Notes under the pieces: model-generated
Databases searched by the model: none
What the model was told of the DNA's origin: nothing
Seen by the model: only the letters and a program-made list of their open reading frames with translations
Source: Onthophagus taurus
Lineage: Eukaryota > Arthropoda > Insecta > Coleoptera > Scarabaeidae
Length of the DNA: 64,000 bases
Direction of reading: 5' to 3'
Assembly: GCF_036711975.1 (NCBI RefSeq)
Contig: NC_091968.1
Location: 26,335,001 to 26,399,000 of the forward strand
In this document: piece by piece, positions 23,001 through 38,000 of the stretch
Layout: the number at the start of each line of letters is the position of its first letter
Numbering within the stretch: the first letter of the stretch is position 1
Made by a program: the position numbers and the translations under genes

Positions 23001-26000
23001 ATTTATTTATAAAAATAAATAAATTTGATTCATTTACAACTAAAATAAACTGTTTAAGTGAATAATCTCAATTTAGAAATAAATTAAAAATTAAACTCAA
23101 CACATAATTAATTATCAGTAACTAACTTCACTTTATTTTGGAGTTTGTTATGATTTAGTGGTTGACAGTTTTAAAATCGTTGATTTAAAATTTTAATCGA
23201 AAATATTTAATTTATAATTCCTTAGCGAAACCGAAATCACTTTTAAATCGATTACGAATATGTTAAATTAAGTATCGCGTAAACTTTTAGATGGGTGGAA
23301 ACTCAAAAAAGAATTTTAAACGATTTCTAAGCTTTTGGAGGACATAACCTCAAAGTGAGTAATTAAATTTTATTAAATAATTTTGAATTGATTTATAAGA
23401 TTAGGTTAAATTGATTCAAATAAAGATTTTTTAGTGATAATAAACTTATCTAATTAAAAAAAGTATGCCGCCATCTATCAATTTAAAATGTAAGTTAATT
23501 CGATAATGAAGTTAGATCTTGTTTATGAATTCTTAGTTGATTTTACATAAATTTATTTGTAAAAATAAATAAATTTGATTCATTTACAACTAAAATGAGC
23601 TGTTTAAGTAATTAATTTTAATTAAGAAATAAATTAAAAATTAAACTCAACACATTATTAGTTATCAGTAACTAACTTCACTTTGTTTTGGAGTTTGTTG
23701 TGATTTAGTGGTTGACAGTTTTAAAATCGTTGAGATTTAAATTTTAATCGAAAATATTTAATTTATAATTCCTTAGAGAAACTTAAATCACTTTTAAATC
23801 GATTACGAATATGCTAAGTTAAGTATCGCGTAAACTTTTAGATGGGTGGAAACACAAAAAAGAACTTTAAACGATTTCTAAGCTTTTGGAGGACATAACC
23901 TCAAAGTAAGTAATTAAATTTTATTAAATAATTTTGAATTGATTTATAAGATTAGGTAAAATTGATTCAAATAAAGATTTTTTAATGATAATAAATTTAT
24001 CTAATTAAAAAAAATATGCCGCCATCTATCAACTTAAAATGTAAGTTAATTCGATAATGAAGTTAGATTTTATTTATGAATTCTTAGTTGATTTTACATA
24101 AATTTATTTGTAAAAACAAATAAATTTGATTCATTTGCAACTAAAATAAACTGTTTAAGTAAATAATCTCAATTTAGAAATAAATTAAAAATTAACTCAA
24201 CACATTATTAGTTATCAGTAACTAACTTCACTTTATTTTGGAGTTTGTTGTGATTTAGTGATTGACAGTTTTAAAATCGTTGATTTAAAATTTTAATCGA
24301 AAATATTTAATTTATAATTTCTTGGAGAAACCTAAATCACTTTTAAATCGATTACGAATATGTTAAATTAAGTATCGCGTAAACTTTTCGATGGGTGGAA
24401 ACTTAAAAAGAACTTTAAACGTCTTCTAAGTTTTTGGAGGACATAACCTCAAAGTAAGTAATTAAATTTTATTAAATAATTTTGAATTGATTTATATGAT
24501 TAGGTCAAATTGATTCAAATAAAGATTTTTTAATGATAATAAACTTATCTAATTAAAAAAAGTATGCCGCCATCTATCAATTTAAAATGTAAGTTAATTC
24601 GATAATGAAGTTAGATCTTGTTTATGAATTCTTAGTTGATTTTACATAAATTTGTTTATAAAAATAAATAAATTTGATTCATTTACAACTAAAATGAGCT
24701 GTTTAAGTAATTAATTTTAATTAAGAAATAAATTAAAAATTAAACTCAACACATAATTAGTTATCAGTAACTAACTTCACTTTATTTTGGAGTTTGTTGT
24801 GATTTAGTGGTTGACAGTTTTAAAATCGTTGATTTAAAATTTTAATCGAAAATATTTAATTTATAATTCCTTAGAGAAACCGAAATCACTTTTAAATCGA
24901 TTACGAATATGTTAAATTAAGTATCGCGTAAACTTTTCGATGGGTGGAAACTCGAAATAAAATTTTAAACGATTTCTAAGCTTTTGGAGGATATAACCTC
25001 AAAGTGAGTAATTAAATTTTATTAAATAATTTTGAATTGATTTATAAGATTAGGTGAAATTGATTCAAATAAAGATTTTTTAATGATAATAAACTTATCT
25101 AATTAAAAAAAGTATGCCGCCATCTATCAATTTAAAATGTAAGTTAATTCGATAATGAAGTTAGATCTTGTTTATGAATTCTTAGTTGATTTTACATAAA
25201 TTTATTTGTAAAAATAAATAAATTTGATTCACTTACAACTAAAATGAGCTGTTTAAGTAAGTAATCTCAATTTAAAAATAAATTAAAAATTACATTATTA
25301 GTTATCAGTAACTAACTTCACTTTATTTTGGAGTTTGTTGTAATTTAGTGGTTGACAGTTTTAAAATCGTTGATTTAAAATTTTAATCGAAAATATTTAA
25401 TTTATAATTCCTTAGAGAAACCTAAATCACTTTTAAATCGATTACGAATATGCTAAATTAAGTATCGCGTAAACTTTTCGATGGGTGGAAACTCAAAAAA
25501 AAACTTTAAACGACTTCTAAGTTTTTGGAAGACATAACCTCAAAGTGAGTAATTCAATTTTATTAAATAATTTTAAATTGATTTATAAGATTAGGTAAAA
25601 TTGATTCAAATAAAGATTTTTTAATGATAAAAAACTTATCTAATTAAAAAAATATGCCGCCATCTATCAATTTAAAATGTAAGTTAATTCGATAATGAAG
25701 TTAGATCTTATTTATGAATTCTTAGTTGATTTTACATAAATTTGTTTATAAAAATAAATAAATTTGATTCATTTACAACTAAAATAAACTGTTTAAGTAA
25801 ATAATCTCAATTTAGAAATAAATTAAAAATTAAACTCAACACATTATTAGTTATCAGTAACTAACTTCACTTTATTTTGGAGTTTGTTGTGATTTAGTGG
25901 TTGACAGTTTTAAAATCGTTGATTTAAAATTTTAATCGAAAATATTTAATTTATAATTTCTTAGAGAAACCGAAATCACTTTTAAATCGATTACGAATAT

Positions 26001-29000
26001 GCTAAATTAAGTAAAGCGTAAACTTTTCGATGGGTGGAAACTCAAAAAAAAACTTTAAACGATTTCTAAGTTTTTGGAGGACATAACCCCAAAGTGAGTA
26101 ATTAAATTTTATTAAATAATTTTGAATTGATTTATAAGATTAGGTAAAATTGATTCAAATAAAGATTTTTTAATGATAATAAATTTATCTAATTAAAAAA
26201 AGTATGCCGCCATCTATCAATTTAAAATGTAAGTTAATTCGATAATGAAGTTAGATCTTGTTTATGAATTCTTATTGTTAGTTGATTTTACATAAATTTA
26301 TTTATAAAAATAAATAAATTTGATTCACTTACAACTAAAATGAGCTGTTTAAGTAAGTAATCTCAATTTAAAAATAAATTAAAAATTACATTATTAGTTA
26401 TCAGTAACTAACTTCACTTTATTTTGGAGTTTGTTGTGATTTAGTGGTTGACAGTTTTAAAATCGTTGAGATCTCAAATTTTAATCGCAAATATTTAATT
26501 TATAATTCCTTAGAGAAACCGAAATCACTTTTAAATCGATTACAAATATGCTAAATTAAGTATCGCGTAAACTTTTAGATGGGTGGAAACTCAAAAAGAA
26601 ACTTTAAACGATTTCTAAGCTTTTGGAGGACATAACCTCAAAGTGAGTAATTAAATTTTATTAAATAATTTTGAATTGATTTATAAGATTAGGTAAAATT
26701 GATTCAAATAAAGATTTTTTAATGATAATAAACTTATTTAATTAAAAAAAGTATGCCGCCATCTATTAATTTAAAATGTAAGTTAATTCGATAATGAAGT
26801 TAGATTTTATTTATTAATTCTTAGTTGATTTGACATAAATTTGTTTATAAAAACAAATAAATTTGATTCATTTACAATTAAAATGAGCTGTTTAAGTATT
26901 TAATCTTAATTTAGAAATAAATTAAAAATTAAACTCAACACATTATTAGTTATCAGTAACTAACTTCACTTTGTTTTGGAGTTTGTTGTGATTTAGTGAT
27001 TGACAGTTTTAAAATCGTTGATTTAAAATTTTAATCGAAAATATTTAATTTATAATTCCTTAGAGAAACCGAAATCACTTTTAAATCGATTACAAATATG
27101 CTAAATTAAGTATCGCATAAACTTTTCGATGGGTGGAAACACAAAAAAGAACTTTAAACGATTTCTAAGTTTTTGGAGGACATAACCTCAAAGTAAGTAA
27201 TTAAGTTTTATTAAATAATTTTGAATTGATTTATAAGATTAGGTTAAATTCATTCAAATAAAGATTTTTTAATGATAATAAACTTATCTAATTAAAAAAA
27301 ATATGCCGCCATCTATTAACTTAAAATGTAAGTTAATTCGATAATGAAGTTAGATTTTATTTATGAATTTTTAGTTGATTTTGCATAAATTTGTTTATAA
27401 AAATAAATAAATTTGATTCATTTACAACTAAAATAAACTGTTTAAGTAAATAATCTCAATTTAGAAATAAATTAAAAATTAAACTCAACACATTATTAGT
27501 TATCAGTAACTAACTTCACTTTATTTTGGAGTTTGTTGTGATTTAGTGGTTGACAGTTTTAAAATCGTTGAGATCTCAAATTTTAATCGAAAATATTTCA
27601 TTTATAATTCCTTAGAGAAACCGAAATCACTTTTAAATCGATTACGAATATGCTAAATTAAGTATCGCGTAAACTTTTAGACGGGTGGAAACTCAAAAAA
27701 AAAAAATTTAAACGATTTCTAAGCTTTTGGAGGACATAACCTCAAAGTGAGTAATTAAATTTTATTAAATAATTTTGAATTGATTTATAAGATTAGGTAA
27801 AATTGAGTCAAATAAAGATTTTTTAATGATAATAAACTGATCTAATTAAAAAAAGTATGCCGACATCTATCAACTTAAAATGTAAGTTAGATTTATTAAT
27901 TTTTAACTGCAACTCTAACTTGTTCGTTGCTGTGGCAATTTTCGAGTTATTCTTTCTTTACAGTGATTATTGAGAGCTCCAACAATGCTGTTTTGATATC
28001 ATTTATGCTTCTATAGTTTTTAAGAGTTAATTAATAAACTTATATAATAAAAAAAATATTGAACAAAGATAAATATAATTGTATTTATTTAAGATTATAG
28101 GTGCGCAACCAAACATAACCTTGATTTCTCTACTTTGAACATAATTGAATCATTAAAATCATCATAAAACTATCCAATAAAAGACGACCTTCATTACCAC
28201 GCCAAAAAAAACATCCTCATACTTAAGTACCATAAAAATAAACACTTTCACTTCTCTCTATGTTTATCTTTAACAAATAAAAAGGAAACCAAGTTCCTAA
28301 TTGTTTGATTTATTTTTATTTTGATTCAATTTTCTTTTAATTAATTTTAATTTATTTATTTACAGATTAATAAAGCCGTCTGGTTACCCAATAACAGCAG
28401 TCTACTTCTTCGTTCATCCAGTTTTCGTTCCCATCAGCTTGGATTTAATAAAAAACATATTCCTAAAAGATTTCCATCACTTCGACGATAGAGGAATATT
28501 CTACGACGAAGATAACGATCCAGTATCGGCTCATTTATTTTCTTTATACGGCGATAAATGGAAAACATTACGGTCTAAATTAACTCCAGCTTTTACAACG
28601 GGAAAAATCAAATTCATGTTCGATTTGATCCAAAAAAACGCGAAAGAAATGATCGATGTTTTGAGCGAAATGACTCAAATTAACCGAGAAGTCGAAATTA
28701 AAGATATCTTAGCGAGATACACAACCGATGTAATTGGAAACACAGCTTTTGGAATTGAATGTAATAGTTTGAGAAATCCGGAAGCTGAGTTTAGGGTGAT
28801 GGGGAATCGGGCTTTTCTACAAACGAAATGGGATTTGATTAGAAATATGATTATTTGCGCATCGGACAAAGTTGCTAAAGTTTTACGATTAAGCGTTTTT
28901 CCCAAAGAAGTTTCGAAATTTTTTAAAAAAGTCTTAGAAGAAACGATTAGTTATCGAGAAAATAATAACGTGATGCGTAAAGATTTCCTACAAATCTTAA

Positions 29001-32000
29001 TTATGCTAAAAAACGGCCAAAATTTAGAATCAAATGAATTAAACGACCAAAAAATAACGTTAAACGAAGCTTTAGCACAAGGATTTATATTTTTCTTGGC
29101 TGGTTTTGAAACAACCTCAACCTCGATGGGTTTCGCAGTTTTCGAATTAGCCCTAAACGAAGATATCCAAGAAAAAGCCAGAAAGGAAGTTTTTGAAACT
29201 CTCGAGAAACACAATGGGGAGATAAATTACGATTTTATTTCGGAATTAAATTATTTAGACATGGTTTTAGCAGGTAATTTAATTTAGTTACATCTTAGCA
29301 TTGTTAGAAAATTCAATGAGCCAATTTAAATCTTTTGATATCCATACAAAGAAGAAAGTTATTTGCTCGTAACTCACGAACGGTACAAGCTTTCGCAATT
29401 CACCACGTTACGTAATCGTGTAACGCTTCTGATTTATCTTGTACTATTGAAAAGAAAATCTAAGTATGTCATTTTATTTTTGTTATATAAAAAAGATTTC
29501 TCTTGAACATTTTAAATTTACAATAAAGCGCATAAAGGAAATTGTTTAGGTTTACAACATCATAAAATTTAATTTCCTTCAAAGATAATTCGCTTTTCTC
29601 ATTCCACGCTTATGGCGGGTACCTGTCTTTACACGCTTGGATCATAAATTTCGCTTTCGAAAAGGCCACAAGACATAGAAAGCGATGAATAAATTTAATA
29701 AAATAGAATTAATGAATTTGTTAAAACCTTTCTGTTATTTCCCATCGAATTCAAACGTTTTTTTTTATTATCCGTTAAATTGAGACGATTAATAAAAAGA
29801 TAATGACACGAAATTTAGACGTAGATTATTTATCCCAGTTAAATTCAACTTTCACTTTAAGAGTTTGTGCTAAATTCTGTATTATTACAACACAAGAATT
29901 TTATTTTTGTTTTAGAATCGATGCGAAAATATCCACCGGCACCTGCTTATTGTAGGAAATGTACCAAAGATTATCAAATACCCGGAACTAAAACAATAAT
30001 CAAGAAAGGAATGCCTTTAGTGATTCCCACCTTTGCCCTTCATCGTGACCCCGATTATTTCCCGGAACCGGACGTTTTCAATCCTGAGAGGTTCAACAAC
30101 ACCAATAAACACAATATAAAAGAATTTTCTTATATACCATTCGGAGAAGGACCAAGAAAATGTATAGGTAATATAAATAAATTAATTCCCGATTTACACG
30201 GAACTTGTTTTATACTATATTCCGTTCTATATACGCCTACACAAAGATTTGATGTCATTTTTTATTTTTTTTTTGCTTTGGTACACTGATGAAAAGAACA
30301 GGGGATTCCCGGGGTTGTAAAATATATACATTTAGGGGAATCCCGGTAATTTGTACGTATGTATGTCATATCAGTAAAGCTGTTTATATTCTATTTTTTT
30401 AATTCGGAGGAGTGTTTTCAAATTGAAATGCTAAACGATTCTAATTTTAGGTCTTGTGTTAGTTCCAGTGATAAAAATTAGTTCTAGTTTTACTTGTAAA
30501 TTCGAGGTTGTTATATATCTTTTATGAGCTAACACTAGATGTTAGTTTTAGTGAGAGTATTAGGTTGTGCAAATTAGCACTAGATAGCGCTAGAATCACT
30601 AGACTAAGTTTCTAATATTTCTAGTTCCCAGAACTTAGATCCCGGAACTTTCTAATTCCTTCTAGTTGCAGGTGTTCTAGTGTTAGAACTAACAATTTTA
30701 GTTATGCAAAGAGGTTAAGTTATAAGCTACCACATTTAGCGAACTAAAATAAATAAAAAGGTATTTAAATTACAATGGCTCAACTGGTACAAGAACAGAA
30801 AAGGTAGCAACACTACAACTGATTTTAACTTGTACCAAGACATACAAAAACAGAAAAAAAAAACTTAATCGTATACTGAGTAGCATTTTAAAAAAAATCA
30901 AACAAACCATCGAAAACAACAACAAAAAAATAATAAAAAAAGTAAAATCAAAATTTACAATTCTCAACTCTCATTCAAAAATCAAAAGTTAGTTTGGCAA
31001 AATTCAGCTTAACCGACTAAACCCTATTTGATAGATAACTATCGAATAGCTTAACTGACAAGTTATAAATTATATGACGATTTTAAATGATAATTGAACA
31101 AAAATATCTATGTATATTATATACAGGGTAATTCAAATTCGACCCCCACCATGGTTAAATGGGGGCAAAGTTGCGTATCTTAGAGCTTATCATTTTTCAA
31201 CAAAGTTTTTGGATCTAGTCGTTTTAGTTTTTAAAATATGGCCGAACAAGGAAAGTTATTAGAATGCTATGAAATTTTGACAGGTTTTTGTCCATGTCTG
31301 CATTATTGTTGTCATTAGTTACATTTGAACCGCGTTATGCATCACGACAAATGTACAATGTTGAAAAAAATGGAATTTTCGTTTTCATCTCTCTAAAAAT
31401 ATAAAACTTCTCAGAATAGACAGGATTACATACAGTGTGTCCCCGGATAGGTGAAACGACTCTTATAAAATGTAAAATTTTGCGACATTAATTGTCAGGT
31501 GGTTTCGCTTCAGTGTCAACACTCACTTGTTTCTTAAAACTTGAAAATATGTTCAAAATTAGTCTTTAATCAAGAAGGGCCAAACCTCAAAAAATGACAA
31601 TTAATATCGAAAAAAAAAATTTTACGTTTTATAAGATTCGTTTCACCTATCCAGGGACACACTGTATATACAAGATCATATATCAAAGTCAAAATCAGAT
31701 TATTAGTTACTAATTTACAAAATTAAAGTTTAAAAACTTACTCTTTTTTGAACAAAAGAAATATTAAGAAACTTGGGAAGAATTCAAGAATCATCATCGA
31801 CGATTTTTTCTTGATCAATGTGAAATTACCCAAAAAAAAACACGTTAAAAATAAAAAGAAAGTGCGGAAAAGTGACTAACACTAGATTAACTTCAGTTAT
31901 AAAACTTCTATTATATCATAACTAACTCCAGGTTTAAAATGTCAACCTCAATTTTGACATATTTGTAATCTTCATTAAAAATCCTTTAAAATGAGTACAA

Positions 32001-35000
32001 ACACGACCTATTTATCTTCAATATTAATGAAGTTATGGTCAACTTCCGGTTAAGAATGTCAACGTCAATTTTGACATATTTGTAATCGTCGTGAAAAATC
32101 CTTTAAAATGAGCCCAAACATGATGCGTTTGATTCCAATATTACTCGAGATATAAGCAACTTCCGGTTTGAAATGTCAATGTCGTTTTGACATATTCTCA
32201 ATTTTTATAAAATGTCTTAATATTTGTCACAAAAATAAAAATATAATAAAAAAAAAATAAAAAATTAAGGTTGGTATTAATATTTAAAAATTAAATGGCT
32301 ATCTTCATTGTTGCCAATTTAGGGTTTATGTTTTTTATTCTAACTTTTTTGTTCTTTGAGATAAGTGCGCCATCTTTGGACTCGTTTTAAAGGTTTTTTA
32401 AGGAAGATGACAAATATGTCAACATTGACGTTTCAAACCGGAAGTGTATTTCCATTAATATTAAAGTTAAATATGTCGAGTTTGGACTCATTTTAAAGGA
32501 TTTTTAATAACGAAAATGATGGACAATTAAACTTTTTAGACTTGAATATCAACAAAAATTTAGATAAAGTCTCGATTTTAACATTTTTAGAAAAAACACG
32601 TTCACCGACTGCATCATACCATCTGACTCATATAACTGCACAACATAAAACGGCCAGTTTTAGATTTGCATTCCATCGACTCTGTAATACTCCGCGTTAA
32701 ACAAACCAAATTACATTTCAGAACTCAAAAACAACAAGTTGGCAGTCTATAAGTGAAGTTACGCGGTTCCAGATGTAGTAGCTCATGCTGCCAACAAGTT
32801 GACAGACTCTATGCTATATAGAACAAAAGCTCTGGTATGCAATAGCTCATGCTGCCAACAAATTGGCAGACTCTACGCTATAGAACAGAAGCTTTGGTGT
32901 CCAATAGCTCATGCTGCCAACAAGTTGGCAGCCTATAAAGGCAGTTATAGGCTTCGAAATGTAGTAGCTCATGCTGCCAACAAGTTGGCAGGCTCTACAC
33001 TATAGAACAGATGCTCTGGAATGCATTAGCTCATGCTGCCAACAAGTTGGCAGTCTCTACGCTATAGAACAGAAACTCTGGTATCCAATAGCTCATGCTG
33101 CCAACAAGTTGGCAGACTCTACGCTATAAAATACAAGTTCTAGTATCCAATAGCTCATGCTGCCAACAAGTTGGCAGACTCTACGCTATAAAAAAGAAGC
33201 TCTGGTATGCAATAGCACATGCTGCCAACAAGTTGGCAGCTTATGAACGAAGTTACAAGCTTCTAAATGTAGTAGCTCATGCACATACATGCATGACACA
33301 TACTTCATGCATATACACATACAGGGTGAATAAAAAGTCTGGAACACTTGAAATATCTTCAAAACTAGCTTCCTTTTGAAAGAATCCTTGCAAGTGTAAC
33401 GACGTCATCATTGCAAGTATGCAACCAAAATCACAGTGTAGGTAGCGATATACGCGATTTGCGTATTTGGTTTGTATAATTGTATTGTGTTGTAAATATT
33501 GCAACGATGACGTTTTAGTTCTAGGTCTTGTGTTAGTGCTAGTGTAAAACTAGAACTAACCCTAGACCGAGAACTAGAAACATTCGGATTTAGCCGCACG
33601 TCTCTCAAGACGGCTAAACCCGAATGATTCTAGTTCTAGGTCTATTCAAATATTAGATCGTGTTTGTAATAGAGAAAGAGTAAATGGATGTTGCAAAATT
33701 TGACTCCATGAATGAATCCAAAAAGGACAGTAAGAAAAAATAAAGACTCCATCAGAAAAAGTGTAGCAGCTAGAACCTGCGGCACCATGAGTACGATTTG
33801 GTATGTTTAAAGATGTTACAATGGAAAATATGGAAAAAGCATTAATGATATGGATAGAACCAAACTCAAAAGCGAATCCCGATCGACACCAATGCTATTT
33901 GTTACAAATAAAGCTTTAAAGATTTATCAGTCACCGTCGATTTCATCCGGTGAAGAGATTTATTTTTGCGCAAGCCATGGGTGGTTGGAGAGATTTAAAC
34001 AAAGACATTCTATAAATAATCTGAGATTAAAAGGTTGCAGCACAACAATATCCTAAAAAATTTGCTGAAATCATTGCCGCTAACTTCTACACTTCATAGC
34101 CAAAGCTCACAAATCAGCTAGTGGTCAAAAAGTTGCGAAAAATCGTATAACAGTTCTTTTCTGTTGCAATGCTTCAGGCGATTATATGATGAAGGAATAA
34201 ACATCAAAAACCTTCCCGTCTATTGGATGGCTAATAAAAAAGCATGGATCACTGTCATAGCTTTTAATGAATGGTTTTATAACTTCTTTGTTCTTGATGT
34301 CAAAAATTATTTAACAAATAAGGGATTGCTCTTCTATTAATTGATAATGCTCCAGATTTATAACACAAAAATGTAAAGCTTGTTTTTTTACCGAAGAATA
34401 CAACTTCCTTATCTCACTGCTTACATTAAGCAAACTTTGAGGTTTATCTTAGAATAAATGGAGAATCATGAATCTCTTACTCTGATGGATGCTTAGAAGA
34501 AATTTCTAAACCTGACATATTCAGGTTTAGTTCTTCTTCTATATACTTTTAATGAAGTAATAAAACTGGAACTAATTACTTGTAATTCTAGTTTTAGCTT
34601 TTTCTTTAGTTCTAGTTTTACTTGTAATTCCGCACCAGGTTGTTATATATCTTTTATGAACTAACACTAGACCTAGAACTAGAAACATTTTGGTTTAGCT
34701 GTCTTAAGATTAGATTCCTCAAGTGTATAAAGTTCATTTTCTATTAACATTCTCTTCATTTCCCTTTGAAATATTTTGCCCTACAGTTTCCTTAACTTCA
34801 ATGGTAAAGCATTATATAACTTAATTGAAGTTTTCCCTGTATCCTAGTTGTTTCAAAATTCTTATTGCCTTTTTTTGCATTTATAAATCTCTTCGGACTC
34901 TCTTGGTGCACCCCATGTGAGCATTCCATATACATATATACCATGAAAGTATGCAAAATATACATTTCTTAGTTCTTCTCCATGCAATATTTTTGATGCC

Positions 35001-38000
35001 ACTCGCAAGCAATACAGTGAACCGTTTTATGTGATTATCCCAAGAAAGAGTGTCAGATAATGTTACGATGATAATGTTATGTGTTTTTCTCGTATAAAAG
35101 GTAGATTTTTCCCTGTTTAAGTGTAAATAATTCGATTTGAACTGATTTGTTGGCTGTATCTAATATTTTTTTAGTCTTTTGTTTCCTGAAAACTCTTTGA
35201 AGTGTTTATAAAAGAGGTGTCAGCGTATAGACACATAAAGTCCGCCGGTATATTTTGAAGCAAGACATTGATATACAATAAGAATAAATGGGCGCCCAGC
35301 ACGGAACCCTGTGGTACTCACATTTCAACCTTCTTCCAATTAGATATTTGATTGCCATGAAGTTGTTGCTGTCTATCATGAAGATAAGAATCGATTAGTT
35401 TTTTTCCGTTTTCTTTTATACCGAATTTTTCTATTTTTTCAAGAGAATATTATGGTCTGGAGTCTAGAGAATCAAAAGCTTTGCTAAAATTTGCAGAAGG
35501 CTACTTGCGTGTAACGTTGCATATCAAAAGCAGCTATTATGTTTTGAATTACAGTAAGAAGTATTACAGAGTATAAGTGAAGTTATAGAGTTCCAGATGT
35601 AGTAGCTCATGCTGTCAACAAGGTGGGAGGCTCTACGCTATATAATAGAAGCTCTGGTATGCAATAGCTCATGCTCAAGCGAAATTACAGAGTTCCAGTT
35701 GTAGTAGCTCATGCTGAGCAACAAGTTGGCAGTCTCTACGCTATAGAACAGAAGATCTGGTATGCAATAGCTCATGCTGCCAACAAGTTGGCAGCTTATA
35801 AGCAAAATTACAGGGTTCTAGATGTAGTAGCACATGCTGCCAACAAGTTGGCAGGCTCTACGCTATACAACAGAAGATCTGGTATGCAATAGCTCATGCT
35901 GCCAACAAGTTGGCAGTCTCTATGTTATAGAACAGAAACTCTGGAATGCAATAGCTCATGCTGCCGACATGTTGGCAGCCAATAAAGGAAGTTACAGGCT
36001 TCCAGATGTAGTAGCTCATGCTGCCAACAAGTTGGCAGTCTCTACGCTATAGAACAGAAGCTCTGGAATGCAATAGCTCATGCTGCCAACAAGTTGGCAG
36101 TCTATAAATGAAGTTACAGGGTTCTAGATGTAGTAGCTCATGCTGTCAACAATGTGGGAGGCTCTACGCTATACAACAGAAGATCTGGTATGCAATAGCT
36201 CATGCTGCCAACAAGCTGGTAGTCTCTACGTTATAGAACAGAAGCTCTGGAATGCAATAGCTCATGCTGCCAACAAGTTGACAGCCTATAAGAGAAATTA
36301 CAGAGTTCCAGTTGTAGTAGCTCATGCTGCCAACAAGTTGGCAGTCTCCATGTTGTAGAACAGAAGCTCTGGAATGCAATAGCTCATGCTGCCAACAAGT
36401 TGGCAGTCTATAAATGAAGTTACAGGGTTCTAGATGTAGTAGCTCATGCTGTCAACAATGTGGGAGGCTCCACGCTATACAACAGAAGATCTGGTATGCA
36501 ATAGCTCATGCTGCCAACAAGCTGGTAGTCTCTACGTTATAGAACAGAAGCTCTGGAATGCAATAGCTCATGCTGCCAACAAGTTGGCAGCCTATAAGAG
36601 AAATTATAGAGTTCCAGTTGTAGTAGCTCATGCTGCCAACAAGTTGGCAGTCTCCATGTTGTAGAACAGAAACTCTGGAATGCAATAGCTCATGCTGCCG
36701 ACATGTTGGCAGCCAATAAAGGAAGTTACAGGGTTCTAGATGTAGTAGCTCATGCTGTCAACAATGTGGGAGGCTCTACGCTATACAACAGAAGATCTGG
36801 TATGCAATAGCTCATGCTGCCAACAAGTTGGCAGGCTCTACACTGCAGAACAGAAGCTCTGATATGCAATAGCTCATGCTGCCAACAAGTTGGCAGACTC
36901 TACACTATAGAATACAAGCTCTAGTATCCAATAGCTCATGCTGCCAACAAGTTGGCAGACTCTACGCTATAGAACAGAAGCTCTTTTATCCAATAGCTCA
37001 TGCTGCCAACAAGTTGGCAGCCTATAAGGGAAGTTATAGGCTTCGAGATGTAGTAACTCAAGTTGGCAGTCTCTACGCTGTAGAACAGAAGCTCTATTAT
37101 GCAATAGCTCATGCTGCCAACAAGTTGGCAGCCTATAAGCGAAGTTACAGGGTTCCAGATATAGTAGCTCATGCTGCCAACAAGTTGGCAGGCTCTACAC
37201 TGTAGAACAGAAGCTCTGGTATCCAATAGCTCATGCTGCCAACAAGTTGGCAGACTCTACGCTATAGAATACAAGTTCTAGTATCCAATAGCTCATGCTG
37301 CCAACAAGTTGGCAGACTCTACGCTATAAAAAAGAAGCTTTGGAATGCAATAGCTCATGCTCAAGCGAAATTACAGAGTTCCAGTTGTAGTAGCTCATGC
37401 TGAGCAACAAGTTGGCAGTCTCTACGCTATAGAACAGAAAATCTGGTATGCAATAGCTCATGCTGCCAACAAGTTGGCAGCTTATAAGCAAAATTACAGG
37501 GTTCTAGATGTAGTAGCCCATGCTGCCAACAAGTTGGCAGGCTCTACGCTATACAACAGAAGATCTGGTATGCAATAGCTCATGCTGCCAACAAGTTGGC
37601 AGTCTCTATGTTATAGAACAGAAACTCTGGAATGCAATAGCTCATGCAGCCGACATGTTGGCAGCCAATAAAGGAAGTTACAGGCTTCCAGATGTAGTAG
37701 CTCATGCTGCCAACAAGTTGGCAGTCTCTACGCTATAGAACAGAAGCTCTGGAATGCAATAGCTCATGCTGCCAACAAGTTGGCAGTCTATAAATGAAGT
37801 TACAGGGTTCTAGATGTAGTAGCTCATGCTGTAAACAATGTGGGAGGCTCTACGCTATACAACAGAAGATCTGGTATGCAATAGCTCATGCTGCCAACAA
37901 GCTGGTAGTCTCTACGTTATAGAACAGAAGCTCTGGAATGCAATAGCTCATGCTGCCAACAAGCTGGTAGTCTCTACGTTATAGAACAGAAGCTCTGGAA

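Noticed and set aside
28675..29214. Minus-strand frames opposite P450 exon 2
   Set aside because: These are shadow frames of an exon with clear P450 motifs on the plus strand.
35671..37738. Several open frames of 68-109 codons across the hairpin arrays (repeated HAANKLA-type peptides)
   Set aside because: They repeat with the array, change frame between monomers of 51, 60 and 62 bp, and have no start context, splice support or protein similarity. They are by-products of the repeat unit.
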